Part shown: in pieces, positions 23,489 to 31,825 of the stretch
Layout of the letters: every line of letters starts with the position of its first letter
Numbering within the stretch: position 1 is the stretch's first letter
Assembly: GCA_964601575.1 (NCBI GenBank)
Contig: CAZROA010000093.1
Location: forward strand, 1 to 42,122
Source of the DNA: CAZKEG01 sp964601575
Lineage (GTDB): Bacteria > Desulfobacterota > Thermodesulfobacteria > Thermodesulfobacteriales > Thermodesulfatatoraceae
Direction of reading: 5' to 3'
DNA length: 42,122 bases
Notes under the pieces: model-generated
Databases searched by the model: none
What the model was told of the DNA's origin: nothing
Seen by the model: only the letters and a program-made list of their open reading frames with translations
Program-made: the position numbers and the translations under genes

Positions 23489-24486
23489 GAAGCCTCCTCC
23501 AATTCGAGATTGCGTAAAAGGAGACCTAAAAGGCGTCGGGAGGTAGCGCGTTCAAAATCCTCTGGTACCCGTTCACCAGTAGAGATAAAGCTGATCGGCG
23601 GCACCTGGGGTAGGAGGGTCCAGAAGAGCGGGCCACCTAAGGCCACAGATTCACTATGGGTGAGGATAATGGAGAATAGTTCCTGTCCGCGAAATTTTTC
23701 AAGCAAGGCTAGGGCCCCGGAAGGGGCCTCGGTAGCCGGGACCACTAGATGTACCCCTGCTTCCGGCACCTCTTGCAGCAAACGACCTAGACGAGAGACG
23801 GAGAAAAAGGCCCCGAGGGCGGGGGTGTCTACCAGGAGATAATCATAATCCGACCATTCCTTGATCTTTTGGGCAAAGTCCTGGTCATGGCGTACAAATT
23901 GAAGGGGAATCTCCAAGAGAGCGGCGAAGCGATCGATCTGTTCCCGAGCCCCCACCCGTACCGTGTCTAGGGAAAGGATGGCCACCCGATATCCTTGATA
24001 GAGCAACCTGGCCGCCAGTTTTACCGCCGAAGAGGTCTTTCCTACCCCGCCTTGGCCTACAAAGAACTGGATCTGGGGTAGCTCGACGAAGCGGACCTTT
24101 TGGGCCACCTTTTTCGACAAGGTCTTTAGGAAATTTTCCGGGGTAAGATCACCGTTTGACCCGAAGAGAAGCAGAGCAGCCTGGGGGATTTCCTGGCTTA
24201 ATAAATGGTAAAAGAAAGAGGTCTTGGGTTTTAGAGAACCGCTCAGACGCTCAAGGAGGGCCTTGATCGTTTCCAGTTCTTTGAGAAGGGTTGAGAAATT
24301 TTCTATCTCTCTCGGTCTTGGCTCCACCGGTGGATCGAAGTCAACGGCGGCGGTGATCTCATAAAGCCATTTGTTTCCTTCTTTTACCCGGCGCGTAGAG
24401 AGAATAACCGCCTCTTCCCCCAAGGTCTCTTTGACCTTGGCCAAGGCCTCGACACTACTTTGGGCCCTAAACCGTTGCACCTTCAT
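23473..24486 (-). CDS. flhF: Flagellar biosynthesis SRP-like GTPase FlhF, with altered guanine-recognition motif
   Basis: A 337-aa SRP-family GTPase. The N-terminal MKVQRFRAQSSVEALAKVKE and EEAVILSTRRV are typical of FlhF. The P-loop is GQGGVGKT (144-151), and DTVRVGAREQ (174-183) fits the family motif DTYRIGAVEQ. Two conserved motifs are changed. The DTAGR of switch II reads DTPALG (220-225). The TKxD guanine-specificity motif reads THSES (276-280), although the flanking sequence (LGGPLFW and ISTGERVPEDFE) aligns well with the family. It localises the flagellar base at the pole in studied bacteria. Confidence 0.92.
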   Translation of the reverse strand: MKVQRFRAQSSVEALAKVKETLGEEAVILSTRRVKEGNKWLYEITAAVDFDPPVEPRPREIENFSTLLKELETIKALLERLSGSLKPKTSFFYHLLSQEIPQAALLLFGSNGDLTPENFLKTLSKKVAQKVRFVELPQIQFFVGQGGVGKTSSAVKLAARLLYQGYRVAILSLDTVRVGAREQIDRFAALLEIPLQFVRHDQDFAQKIKEWSDYDYLLVDTPALGAFFSVSRLGRLLQEVPEAGVHLVVPATEAPSGALALLEKFRGQELFSIILTHSESVALGGPLFWTLLPQVPPISFISTGERVPEDFERATSRRLLGLLLRNLELEEASCTSN

Positions 24487-26564
24487 TTCATTCTCACCGT
24501 CTCAAGGATTTCGACCGAGACCGAGGCCGGTATCTCTGCGTGAGAAATAATGGCGGCTTGGGGTAGAGAACGTTCTACCAGGCGCCTGAGGTGCCGCCTG
24601 ATCACAGGTGAGGCCAGGAAGACCGGATGATAGTCTTTGGTCATCATTCGATCGGCGGCCTGGGTCAAGGCCGCCACGATGCGACTGCCCACCTTGGGCT
24701 CAAGGGTAAGGAAGGTCCCTTGATCGGTACGTTGTAGGCCTCGTCGAAGGGCCTCTTCGATGTCTTCTCCGATGGCCGCGGCGTAGAGTTTATTGTCCGG
24801 GGTGAGGTAGGGACGAACGACCACCCGGGCCAGCCTCTGGCGAATATACTCGGTAAGGACCTCGGGGTCTTTGATGGTCTGTCCGTAATCTGCGATGCCC
24901 TCGATGATGGTCAGGAGATCTCGAATGGAGACCCGCTCGCGGACGAGATTTTGTAATACCTTTTGGATGACGCCGAGATTGACCACATTGAGGCATTCCT
25001 CCACGGCCTTGGGGAAATTCTTAGAAAGGGCGTCGAGCAGGCGCTGTACCTCCTGACGCCCCAATAATTCGTCGGCATGGGACTTGATTACTTCAGCCAG
25101 GTGGGTGACGACCACCGTGGAGAGATCTACCACCGTGTAGCCGGCAAGTTCGGCCTCATCGCGTTTGTCCTCGGCGATCCAAAGGGCTGGTAGACCAAAG
25201 GCTGGTTCTTTGGTGGGAATTCCTTCTATCTTTTTCTTTACCCCTCCTGGGTCCATGGCCAGGTAATAACCCGGCATAAGCTCTGCCCTGGCCACTTCGA
25301 CTCCCTTGATGAGGATCACATATTCCCCGGGTTTGAGTTGGAGATTATCCCGCACATGAAGCGGAGGGATGATCAAGCCCATCTCTAGGGCGAATTGGCG
25401 CCGAAGGGTGCGGATACGTTCTAATAGATCACCTCCCTGGCTTTCATCCACCAGGGAGATGAGGGCGTAGCCCACCTCGAGTTCCAGGATATCTACCACC
25501 AGGAGTTCTTCGATGGCCTCTGGTGGGGTTACTTCCTCGGGGACGGCCTCGGCCTCTTCTTCACCACTAACCAGCTCCCTTTGGGTCCGGTAGGCCAAAT
25601 AGGCCAAGCCACCCATAAAAAGGGCAAAGAAGGAAAAGGGTAGGGTGGGTAGTCCGGGCATGAGCCCAAAGATGAAGATGATCACCGCCGAGAGGGCCAG
25701 GGCTTCAGGGCGTACGGCAAATTGTCGGGCGAAGTCTTTGCCCATACTGGCCTCAGCCGCCGCCCGGCTGATGATGATACCCGCGGAGGTGGAGACAATA
25801 AGGGCTGGGATCTGAGAGACGAGTCCATCTCCAATGGTAAGAAGGGTGTAGGTGTGGGCCGCTTCTCCGAGGGAGAGACCCTTTTGAACCGTCCCAATGA
25901 TCAGGCCGCCAATGACATTGATGGCCATGATGATCAGGCCGGCGATGGCCTCTCCGCGGACAAATTTACTGGCACCGTCCATGGCCCCGTAAAATTCAGC
26001 CTCTTTGGCGATTTCTTCTCGGCGGCGGCGAGCCTCGGCCTCGTCGATAAGACCGGCGTTCAGATCGGCATCAATGGCCATCTGTTTGCCGGGCATGGCG
26101 TCCAGGGTGAATCTGGCAGCCACTTCGGCGATTCGCCCGGCACCCTTGGTGATGACCACGAAGTTGATGATGACCAGGATGGCAAAGACTATGGCCCCAA
26201 CGACATAGTTCCCCCCGACCACAAACTGTCCGAAACTCTTGATCACCTGACCAGCGGCCAATGGCCCTTCATGACCATGGAGCAGGATGAGGCGGGTAGA
26301 AGCCACGTTCAAAGAGAGTCTAAACAGGGTGGTGACCAAGAGCAGGGCCGGGAAGGCGGTAAAATCCAAAGGTTTGGTGATGTACATGGACATAAGGAGG
26401 ATGGCCAGGGCCACGGTAAAACTCATGGAGAGGAGAAGATCCATCAGGTGCCGCGGAAGGGGGACGACCATGATGGTCAAGATCCCGACCACCCCGGCAG
26501 CCATGACCAGGTTTGACGGGTCAAGAGAAAGTGATTTTGGTATGGGTAAGGCCCGTTCAGCCAT
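24483..26564 (-). CDS. flhA: Flagellar export gate protein FlhA
   Basis: A 693-aa inner-membrane protein of normal length. It has about eight membrane helices in the first 330 residues and a large cytoplasmic domain that binds export substrates and chaperones. The FHIPEP-family loop GRIAEVAARFTLDAMPGKQM and DADLNAGLIDEAEARRRR is intact. It overlaps flhB by 8 bp upstream and flhF by 4 bp downstream. Confidence 0.96.
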   Translation of the reverse strand: MAERALPIPKSLSLDPSNLVMAAGVVGILTIMVVPLPRHLMDLLLSMSFTVALAILLMSMYITKPLDFTAFPALLLVTTLFRLSLNVASTRLILLHGHEGPLAAGQVIKSFGQFVVGGNYVVGAIVFAILVIINFVVITKGAGRIAEVAARFTLDAMPGKQMAIDADLNAGLIDEAEARRRREEIAKEAEFYGAMDGASKFVRGEAIAGLIIMAINVIGGLIIGTVQKGLSLGEAAHTYTLLTIGDGLVSQIPALIVSTSAGIIISRAAAEASMGKDFARQFAVRPEALALSAVIIFIFGLMPGLPTLPFSFFALFMGGLAYLAYRTQRELVSGEEEAEAVPEEVTPPEAIEELLVVDILELEVGYALISLVDESQGGDLLERIRTLRRQFALEMGLIIPPLHVRDNLQLKPGEYVILIKGVEVARAELMPGYYLAMDPGGVKKKIEGIPTKEPAFGLPALWIAEDKRDEAELAGYTVVDLSTVVVTHLAEVIKSHADELLGRQEVQRLLDALSKNFPKAVEECLNVVNLGVIQKVLQNLVRERVSIRDLLTIIEGIADYGQTIKDPEVLTEYIRQRLARVVVRPYLTPDNKLYAAAIGEDIEEALRRGLQRTDQGTFLTLEPKVGSRIVAALTQAADRMMTKDYHPVFLASPVIRRHLRRLVERSLPQAAIISHAEIPASVSVEILETVRMK

Positions 26565-27624
26565 TCTTTACCTTCCCCTTCAGTTTGTAGACGTACGCCA
26601 AGACCTCGGCCACGGCCTGGTAAAGCTCGGCTGGGATGTATTCGCCGACTTCCACCTGATAAAGGGCTCGGGCCAAGGGGGGGTTTTCCACTATCGGTAT
26701 CCGGTGTTTTTCAGCTATTTCTTTGATACGCTCGGCCAGAAAATCGGCTCCCTTGGCCACCACTTGGGGGGCTGGCATCTCGCCTAGTTCATATTTCAGG
26801 GCTATGGCCAAGTGTTGTGGGTTAGTAATGATCACGTCGGCCTTAGGTACTTCAGCCATCATGCGTCGCTGGGCCATGGCCCTTTGGATCTGTCTGATCC
26901 TGGCCTTGACCCAGGGGTCGCCTTCGGTCTGTTTGAGTTCTTCTTTGAGTTCTTCTCTGGTCATGCGGAGATGACGCTCCGTTTCCCAACGCTGAAAGAG
27001 GAAGTCCAGGATGGCCAAGACGGCTAAGGCCAAGAGGGTTTTGGCCACCAGGGTCCTGGACAAGACAAAGAGCTCCCGCCCGATCTCCTCCACCCCTTCG
27101 TTGATAAGGAGAAGGACCCGGTCCTCATCACCTCGGATGACCAGATAAGCTACCAGACCAATGATAAGGATCTTAAAGATAGATTTGGCCAACTCGACCA
27201 AAGAAGGCAGGGAAAAAAGCCTTTTAAAACCTTCCACTGGGTTGATACGTTCCGTCTTGGGGGCAAGGAACTCCCAGGCCACTACTCCTTTTACTTGTAG
27301 AAAGAGTGAAAGGAAGGCCGCCAGGACCACCAGGAGGGTTACCGGCAAGGCCGCTGCCAGGGCAAATTTGGTCCCTACATAAAGGGCCTCTCGGGCCTCG
27401 GGTAGGGCTAGGCTTCGATGGGGAAGAGAAAGGAAATAGACCAAGCAACGGGAAAACTGGGTAAAGATAAACCCGCCGGCCAGGAGAAAAGAAAGAAGCC
27501 CTCCGGAGATAACGGCCACCGCCGCTACTTCGCGGCTCTTGGCCACTTGGCCGCGTTTTCTCGCCTCTTCTCGCCTTCGAGGCGTAGGTTCTTCGGTCTT
27601 TTCCTGTAAGGTTTCCTCCGCCAC
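26557..27624 (-). CDS. flhB: Flagellar export switch protein FlhB, cleavage motif NPQH
   Basis: A 355-aa protein with four membrane helices and a cytoplasmic autoprotease domain. The N terminus EKTEEPTPRRREEARKRGQ is classical. The self-cleavage motif, NPTH in most homologues, reads NPQH (268-271) here, with the scissile Asn-Pro kept. The following HLAIALKYE matches the family. It starts with GTG after GGAGG, 1 bp after the fliR stop. Confidence 0.95.
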   Translation of the reverse strand: MAEETLQEKTEEPTPRRREEARKRGQVAKSREVAAVAVISGGLLSFLLAGGFIFTQFSRCLVYFLSLPHRSLALPEAREALYVGTKFALAAALPVTLLVVLAAFLSLFLQVKGVVAWEFLAPKTERINPVEGFKRLFSLPSLVELAKSIFKILIIGLVAYLVIRGDEDRVLLLINEGVEEIGRELFVLSRTLVAKTLLALAVLAILDFLFQRWETERHLRMTREELKEELKQTEGDPWVKARIRQIQRAMAQRRMMAEVPKADVIITNPQHLAIALKYELGEMPAPQVVAKGADFLAERIKEIAEKHRIPIVENPPLARALYQVEVGEYIPAELYQAVAEVLAYVYKLKGKVKNG

Positions 27625-27625
27625 C

Positions 27626-28408
27626 CTATCCTCCGAAGGCCTTGATGATGATCGGGAGTCCTCTCACCGCTTGTCCGTAAGCCAGGCTCAAGGCATGGCC
27701 CAAAAGCTCAAGGGTCAAGCCGAAAAAGAAAAGTCCGACCCCGATGGTCAGGGGAAAACTGACGATCATGACATTTATCTGGGGTACAAACCGACAGACC
27801 AATCCCAAGGCAATCTGGATCAAAAGGAGAATGGCCATCACCGGGGCCAGGAGTTTTAAGGCTAGGCGAAAGAGGACCGCACTTTGCTTGACCAAGCTCA
27901 AAAAGAGCGGAGAAGGGACTTTAAGAGAGCCCACGGGAAAGCTCTTTAGGCTTTCACCCAAGGCCAAAAGGAAATAGTGGTGAATATCAAAGACCAGAAA
28001 GAGCAAGATAGCGGTCAAGTAGGCCATTTGGGAAAGCACCGGGGCTTCGACTCCGGTTACCGGATCAATGACGTGGGCCACGCCAAATCCCATCTGAAAA
28101 CCGAGGAGTTGCCCACCAAATTGGACTCCGGCAAATACGACTCGGATCAGGAGTCCGAGACTAAGGCCCAATAAGGCTTCGGGAATGAGTCTCAAGACAA
28201 ATTCCCACACGTTATTCGGGGGTTTTAGCTCCGTGGCCACCAAGGGCATGAAGATCAAGGAAATGACGATGATCAAAGCAGCCTTTACCGGGGCCGGGGT
28301 CACCGCACTAAAGACCGGGAGGAAGGCCAAGAGAAAGCCCACCCTCACCAAGACCATGGCGAAGGCCTGGGCATGGAGCCAGAGATAGGTATAAAAATCG
28401 TAATTCAT
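27626..28408 (-). CDS. fliR: Flagellar export gate protein FliR
   Basis: A 260-aa inner-membrane protein with about six helices. Recognisable segments include FAMVLVRVGFLLAFLPVFS near the start and GLLIRVVFAGVQFGGQLLGFQMGFG in the middle. It forms the export gate with FliP and FliQ. ATGA overlap with fliQ. Confidence 0.94.
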   Translation of the reverse strand: MNYDFYTYLWLHAQAFAMVLVRVGFLLAFLPVFSAVTPAPVKAALIIVISLIFMPLVATELKPPNNVWEFVLRLIPEALLGLSLGLLIRVVFAGVQFGGQLLGFQMGFGVAHVIDPVTGVEAPVLSQMAYLTAILLFLVFDIHHYFLLALGESLKSFPVGSLKVPSPLFLSLVKQSAVLFRLALKLLAPVMAILLLIQIALGLVCRFVPQINVMIVSFPLTIGVGLFFFGLTLELLGHALSLAYGQAVRGLPIIIKAFGG

Positions 28409-28674
28409 TTGATGAACCTCGGTAGATCCAGAATTAGATGTTCAGTAAAGGTCAAGAGCTTGTGCATCATCCAGGGGAAAGAGACCAAAAGGGCCAAGAA
28501 TACGGCCACAATCTTGGGCACAAAGGTCAGGGTCATCTCCTGGATCTGGGTGACGGCCTGAAAGATGCTGATCAGGAGTCCAACCACGAGGCCGGCCAAA
28601 AGCATAGGCATAGAGATGAGCAGAGTGAGTTCCACTGCTTGTCGTGCCAAACCGAGGACCATGGCCTCTGTCAT
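28405..28674 (-). CDS. fliQ: Flagellar export gate protein FliQ
   Basis: 89 aa, the standard FliQ length, when started at the ATG at 28674 behind an AAGGGGGAAGGA ribosome site. A TTG six codons upstream is in frame but unlikely. Two membrane helices; motifs LISMPMLLAGLVVGLLIS and IFQAVTQIQEMTLTFVPKI are characteristic. Confidence 0.95.
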   Translation of the reverse strand: MTEAMVLGLARQAVELTLLISMPMLLAGLVVGLLISIFQAVTQIQEMTLTFVPKIVAVFLALLVSFPWMMHKLLTFTEHLILDLPRFIK

Positions 28675-28684
28675 TCCTTCCCCC

Positions 28685-29416
28685 TTATCCAAAGCTTCTC
28701 ACCAGAGACCCGACCAAGATGTTCCAACCATCCACTAGGACAAAGAGCAGGATTTTGAGAGGCAAAGAGACCATAATAGGCGGTAGCATCATCATCCCCA
28801 TGGATAGAAGGACGCTGGCCACCACCATGTCGATGATCAAAAACGGGATATAAAGCAAAAACCCGATTTCAAAAGCAGTCCGCAGTTCGCTGATCATAAA
28901 GGCCGGAATCAGGGTCAAGGTGCGTACTTCGTCTTTATTGACCGGGCGTTTGTCTCCCGAAAGTTTGATCATCAAGGCCAAGTCTTTTTCACGGGTATTT
29001 TTGAGCATAAATTCTCGGAAGGGTTTTAAGACGGTATGGAAGAGCTCCTGTTCGTTGATTTGGCCATTGAGATAAGGCCTTATCCCCTGGCTATAAGCCT
29101 TCTGAAAGATAGGCGACATGATGAAGAAAGTAAGGAAAAGGGCCAAGGCGATCAGGATCTGGTTAGGAGGAGTCTGCTGGGTCCCTAGGGCATGACGTAG
29201 GAGGGAAAAGACCACCGCCAGCCGGGTAAAGGAGGTGATCATGAGAAGAAGGGCCGGGGCCACGGAGAGGACAGTCAATAGGAGCAGGATCTGGAGGACA
29301 GTGGCCATCTGAGCCGGCCCGGCTGGTTCAAGCCCGAGCTTCACTGTAGGCAGGGTTACCGCACCGACCGGGCTCGGAATGAGCCAGAAAACCAGACTAA
29401 GGACCACCTTCTTCAT
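28685..29416 (-). CDS. fliP: Flagellar export gate protein FliP
   Basis: 243 aa from the ATG at 29416, which is preceded by GGGGAGAAGG and begins a cleavable signal peptide (MKKVVLSLVFWLIPSPVGA). Longer in-frame starts would add a non-hydrophobic extension. Family motifs: LTSFTR-type MITSFTRLAVVFSLLRHALGTQ, FMISELRTAFEIGFLLYIPF and DMVVASVLLSMGMMMLPP. It overlaps the end of fliO by 20 bp. Confidence 0.95.
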   Translation of the reverse strand: MKKVVLSLVFWLIPSPVGAVTLPTVKLGLEPAGPAQMATVLQILLLLTVLSVAPALLLMITSFTRLAVVFSLLRHALGTQQTPPNQILIALALFLTFFIMSPIFQKAYSQGIRPYLNGQINEQELFHTVLKPFREFMLKNTREKDLALMIKLSGDKRPVNKDEVRTLTLIPAFMISELRTAFEIGFLLYIPFLIIDMVVASVLLSMGMMMLPPIMVSLPLKILLFVLVDGWNILVGSLVRSFG

Positions 29417-29675
29417 GCCCTTCTCCCCTGAGTTCGCAGATGAGTCTCGGCCCCCCCTCGCCGAGACCGATAAGCAATCTCTGACCAAGGACTTCGACCA
29501 AAACGAGCTGGGATTTATAGGTAAGAGGTTTGATGGCCTTGATCTGAATAGCCCCGGAAAGACCCTTGGTGTTAAGGCCTCGAAGCCTTCGGAGTACCCA
29601 GGCCAGAAAGACCACCAATCCGCAAAGGGCTAAGGCCAAACCTAATATTTGCAAATAAACCCCTAAATTGTTCAT
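29397..29675 (-). CDS. fliO: Flagellar protein FliO
   Basis: A 92-aa single-pass membrane protein (helix about 8-28) followed by a short cytoplasmic domain (IKAIKPLTYKSQLVLVEVLGQRLLIGL), the pattern of FliO, which assists FliP assembly. ATGA overlap with fliN; position between fliN and fliP supports the call. Confidence 0.88.
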   Translation of the reverse strand: MNNLGVYLQILGLALALCGLVVFLAWVLRRLRGLNTKGLSGAIQIKAIKPLTYKSQLVLVEVLGQRLLIGLGEGGPRLICELRGEGHEEGGP

Positions 29676-30214
29676 GAACCCAATTGCCTTATCCTTTCCT
29701 GTGGTGAGACGATTTCCGTGAGGCGCACAGCAAACCGATCGTTGACCACCACTATTTCTCCTCGGGCCATTAGGCGCTGGTTGACGTAGATTTCTGCCGG
29801 TTCACCGGCCATCTTGTTGAGTTCGATGATGGAGCCCTGAGAAAGTTTTAAGAGATCGTTGATGATCATCTTCGACCGTCCGATCTCCACAGAGATCTCC
29901 AGCGGGATATCCAGGATGAAATCAAGGCTGGGATGGGCCTCGTCGGAGTCTTTTTGCTGGGTGAATTCTTCCAGTTTGGGGGCCTTGGCCTCGGGGGCTG
30001 AGGTTTCGGCGGTCGCCCCCGGGCTCTCTTTGGCCTCTTTTAAGGCCTCCTCCCATTGGGCCAAGAGGTCGGCCTCGGCCTCACTCATCTCCTCCTTCGG
30101 GCCTGATTCCCCCTCGGTCTTCTCCGAGGTCTCTTCCTTGGGCGTTTCTTCCTCACTAGAAGGGCTCTGTTCGAGTAGTTCGTCGATCTGATCCTGCTTC
30201 ATTTCCTCAGACAT
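29672..30214 (-). CDS. fliN: Flagellar motor switch protein FliN with an acidic N-terminal extension
   Basis: 180 aa from the ATG at 30214, 4 bp after the fliM stop and behind GAGGGATGAGG. The last 85 residues are the SpoA domain (FILDIPLEISVEIGRSKM, SQGSIIELNKMAGEPAEIYVN, ARGEIVVVNDRFAVRLTEIV). The first 95 residues are a Glu/Ser/Pro-rich extension that opens with KQDQIDELLEQ, a segment like the CheY-binding EIDALL motif at the start of FliM. It forms the lower C-ring and is longer than enteric FliN (about 137 aa). Confidence 0.93.
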   Translation of the reverse strand: MSEEMKQDQIDELLEQSPSSEEETPKEETSEKTEGESGPKEEMSEAEADLLAQWEEALKEAKESPGATAETSAPEAKAPKLEEFTQQKDSDEAHPSLDFILDIPLEISVEIGRSKMIINDLLKLSQGSIIELNKMAGEPAEIYVNQRLMARGEIVVVNDRFAVRLTEIVSPQERIRQLGS

Positions 30215-30218
30215 ATCC

Positions 30219-31196
30219 TCATCCCTCGTTGACAAGGTCTACGACTTTTAGGGCCTTGTGACCACGGTACAGCCCCAGTTCACCCAAAATTTTCTTTACT
30301 CCTTCCACATAGACCGGGAGGGGTTCATCGATTTGGGTGTCGAGCTCGATGATATCGTCTACGGCCAGATCCAAGAGCTCCCGTCCAGAGACGGTGGCTG
30401 AACCCAAGGGGGCTACTAATTCCACCACCACCGACCGGATTACTTCTTCTAGTTGTTGACGCCAATAAGGATCGGCGTCTTCATCGGTTTGGAAAGGTGA
30501 GTAGAGTTTGGCCTTTACCGGTTGGAGTGTGCCCAGACCATAGCAGAGAAGGAGTTCCCCGCGCAGGTCTTCAAGTTCCAAATTAAAGCTACAGACCACT
30601 ACGGTTTCATCGGGTTGAAGCACGCGGGCGAATTGAGGATTGATTTCACTCCTGATATATCGCGGTTTGACCGGATGAATCCCCCGCCAAGCCTTTTCCA
30701 ATTCGGCCAAGGCCACATCTACCACCCGGCGAATCAGACGTTGTTCGATGGGAGTGAACTCTCGCCCTTCAACCTTGGTCATTCGGCGACCGGTACCGCC
30801 GAGGAAGCGTTCGACAAAGGCAAAGACCAAACGACTCTCAAGGTTTAGGAGACATTGGCCCCGCAATGGTTCGAGGCGAAAGAGATGAAGAGAAGTAGGG
30901 ACAGGGATGCGGTTCAAAAAATCTTTGAAGCGTTCCATCTTTACTGGCAGGGCCACAATGTCAACCACTTCCCGGAGCATGGAAGAAAGGGCCCCGCGGA
31001 AACCACGGGCAAAGTAATCGTTGATGACCTCTAAGCCCGGGACCTTGAGACGGGCGGCGATGGTGTAATTGCGGAAGTCAAAGGGTTTGATCTCTTCTTC
31101 GTCATAGGGTGGTTTTTCCGGGGTAGTATCAACCGCCCCTTCGTCCAGACCGCTTAAAAGGGCGTCTATTTCTTCTTGTGAAAGGATTTCTCCCAT
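30219..31196 (-). CDS. fliM: Flagellar motor switch protein FliM
   Basis: A 325-aa C-ring protein. The CheY-P docking peptide LSQEEIDALLSGL is at residues 5-17. The middle CheC-like domain includes PVPTSLHLFRLEPLRGQCLLNLE and FVERFLGGTGR, and the C-terminal SpoA domain is present (LDLAVDDIIELDTQIDEPLPVYVEG). Normal length. ATG start 2 bp after the fliL stop. Confidence 0.96.
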   Translation of the reverse strand: MGEILSQEEIDALLSGLDEGAVDTTPEKPPYDEEEIKPFDFRNYTIAARLKVPGLEVINDYFARGFRGALSSMLREVVDIVALPVKMERFKDFLNRIPVPTSLHLFRLEPLRGQCLLNLESRLVFAFVERFLGGTGRRMTKVEGREFTPIEQRLIRRVVDVALAELEKAWRGIHPVKPRYIRSEINPQFARVLQPDETVVVCSFNLELEDLRGELLLCYGLGTLQPVKAKLYSPFQTDEDADPYWRQQLEEVIRSVVVELVAPLGSATVSGRELLDLAVDDIIELDTQIDEPLPVYVEGVKKILGELGLYRGHKALKVVDLVNEG

Positions 31197-31198
31197 GG

Positions 31199-31687
31199 CT
31201 ACTGCACTACAAATTGGGTGAAATAGATGTTTCGTATGGCGTTTGGCCCCAGGAGTTCATTTAGCTTGCGAATGAGCTCCATACGGAGCTCTAATTTGCC
31301 TTCTGGGGAAAGGACTTCTTCGACTGTTTTGCTGGAAAGGACCATGATAATGGCATCGTTAATCTGAGGGATACGTTCGTTGGCCTGTTGATAGGTCTGG
31401 TCGTCCTTGAACTCTAGGGTGATCTTGGCCCGGAGGTAACGGCGCCCGGTGGGATCGGCTAGATTGACGATAAAGGGGTCGAGTTGCAAAAAGGGCCCTA
31501 CTTGGGGTTTGGGGGGCTCAGGCGGGGCCTCTTCTTCCGGAGGGGGGCTATTTTTGGCAAAAAGAAAGAAGTAGGCCCCGCTACCGACGCCGCCAAGGAG
31601 GACCAAACCAATTATTAAAAAGAGGAGGAGTTTTTTCTTCCCGCCCTTTTTGCCTTCTTGAACTTCTTTTTCCTTTTTATCCGCCAT
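31199..31687 (-). CDS. fliL: Flagellar basal body-associated protein FliL
   Basis: 162 aa from the ATG at 31687 behind GAGGAGG. A Lys-rich N terminus is followed by a membrane helix (about 20-44) and a periplasmic domain after a Pro/Glu linker: FLQLDPFIVNLADPTGRRYLRAKITLEF, and IRNIYFTQFVVQ at the C terminus. It is the first gene of the operon, directly downstream of a sigma-54 promoter. Confidence 0.94.
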   Translation of the reverse strand: MADKKEKEVQEGKKGGKKKLLLFLIIGLVLLGGVGSGAYFFLFAKNSPPPEEEAPPEPPKPQVGPFLQLDPFIVNLADPTGRRYLRAKITLEFKDDQTYQQANERIPQINDAIIMVLSSKTVEEVLSPEGKLELRMELIRKLNELLGPNAIRNIYFTQFVVQ

Positions 31688-31713
31688 GATTTCCTCCTCG
31701 AAGGGGGCATGGT

Positions 31714-31729
31714 TGCAAGGTGGATGCCA
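31714..31729 (-). promoter_or_regulatory. Sigma-54 promoter of the fliL flagellar operon
   Basis: Minus strand TGGCATCCACCTTGCA fits the -24/-12 consensus TGGCAC-N5-TTGCA at all but one position, with exact spacing. Transcription would begin about 15 bp before the FliL start codon, leaving room for the GAGGAGG ribosome site and little else. Confidence 0.75.
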
Positions 31730-31797
31730 AGAGAAGCCTTGAGTCCAAAGGGGAATTCGGAAAAGAGGGGTCCAAACCCGAGGGGTGAAGGGATTAA

Positions 31798-31815
31798 TTG
31801 TCAAATATTTGACAA
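31798..31815. promoter_or_regulatory. Perfect 18-bp palindrome, candidate activator site for the fliL sigma-54 promoter
   Basis: TTGTCAAATATTTGACAA reads the same on both strands. It is centred about 80 bp upstream of the -24/-12 element, a usual distance for an enhancer-binding protein site. Its half sites GTCAA / TTGAC equal those of the FleQ box known from Pseudomonas. No such regulator gene is in this window. Confidence 0.55.
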
Positions 31816-31825
31816 GGTTGGTGTC

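Noticed and set aside
25722..26516. A long plus-strand ORF of 264 codons opposite flhA
   Set aside because: Composed of Asp/Gly/His-rich antisense translation of a well-supported FlhA; no start signals.
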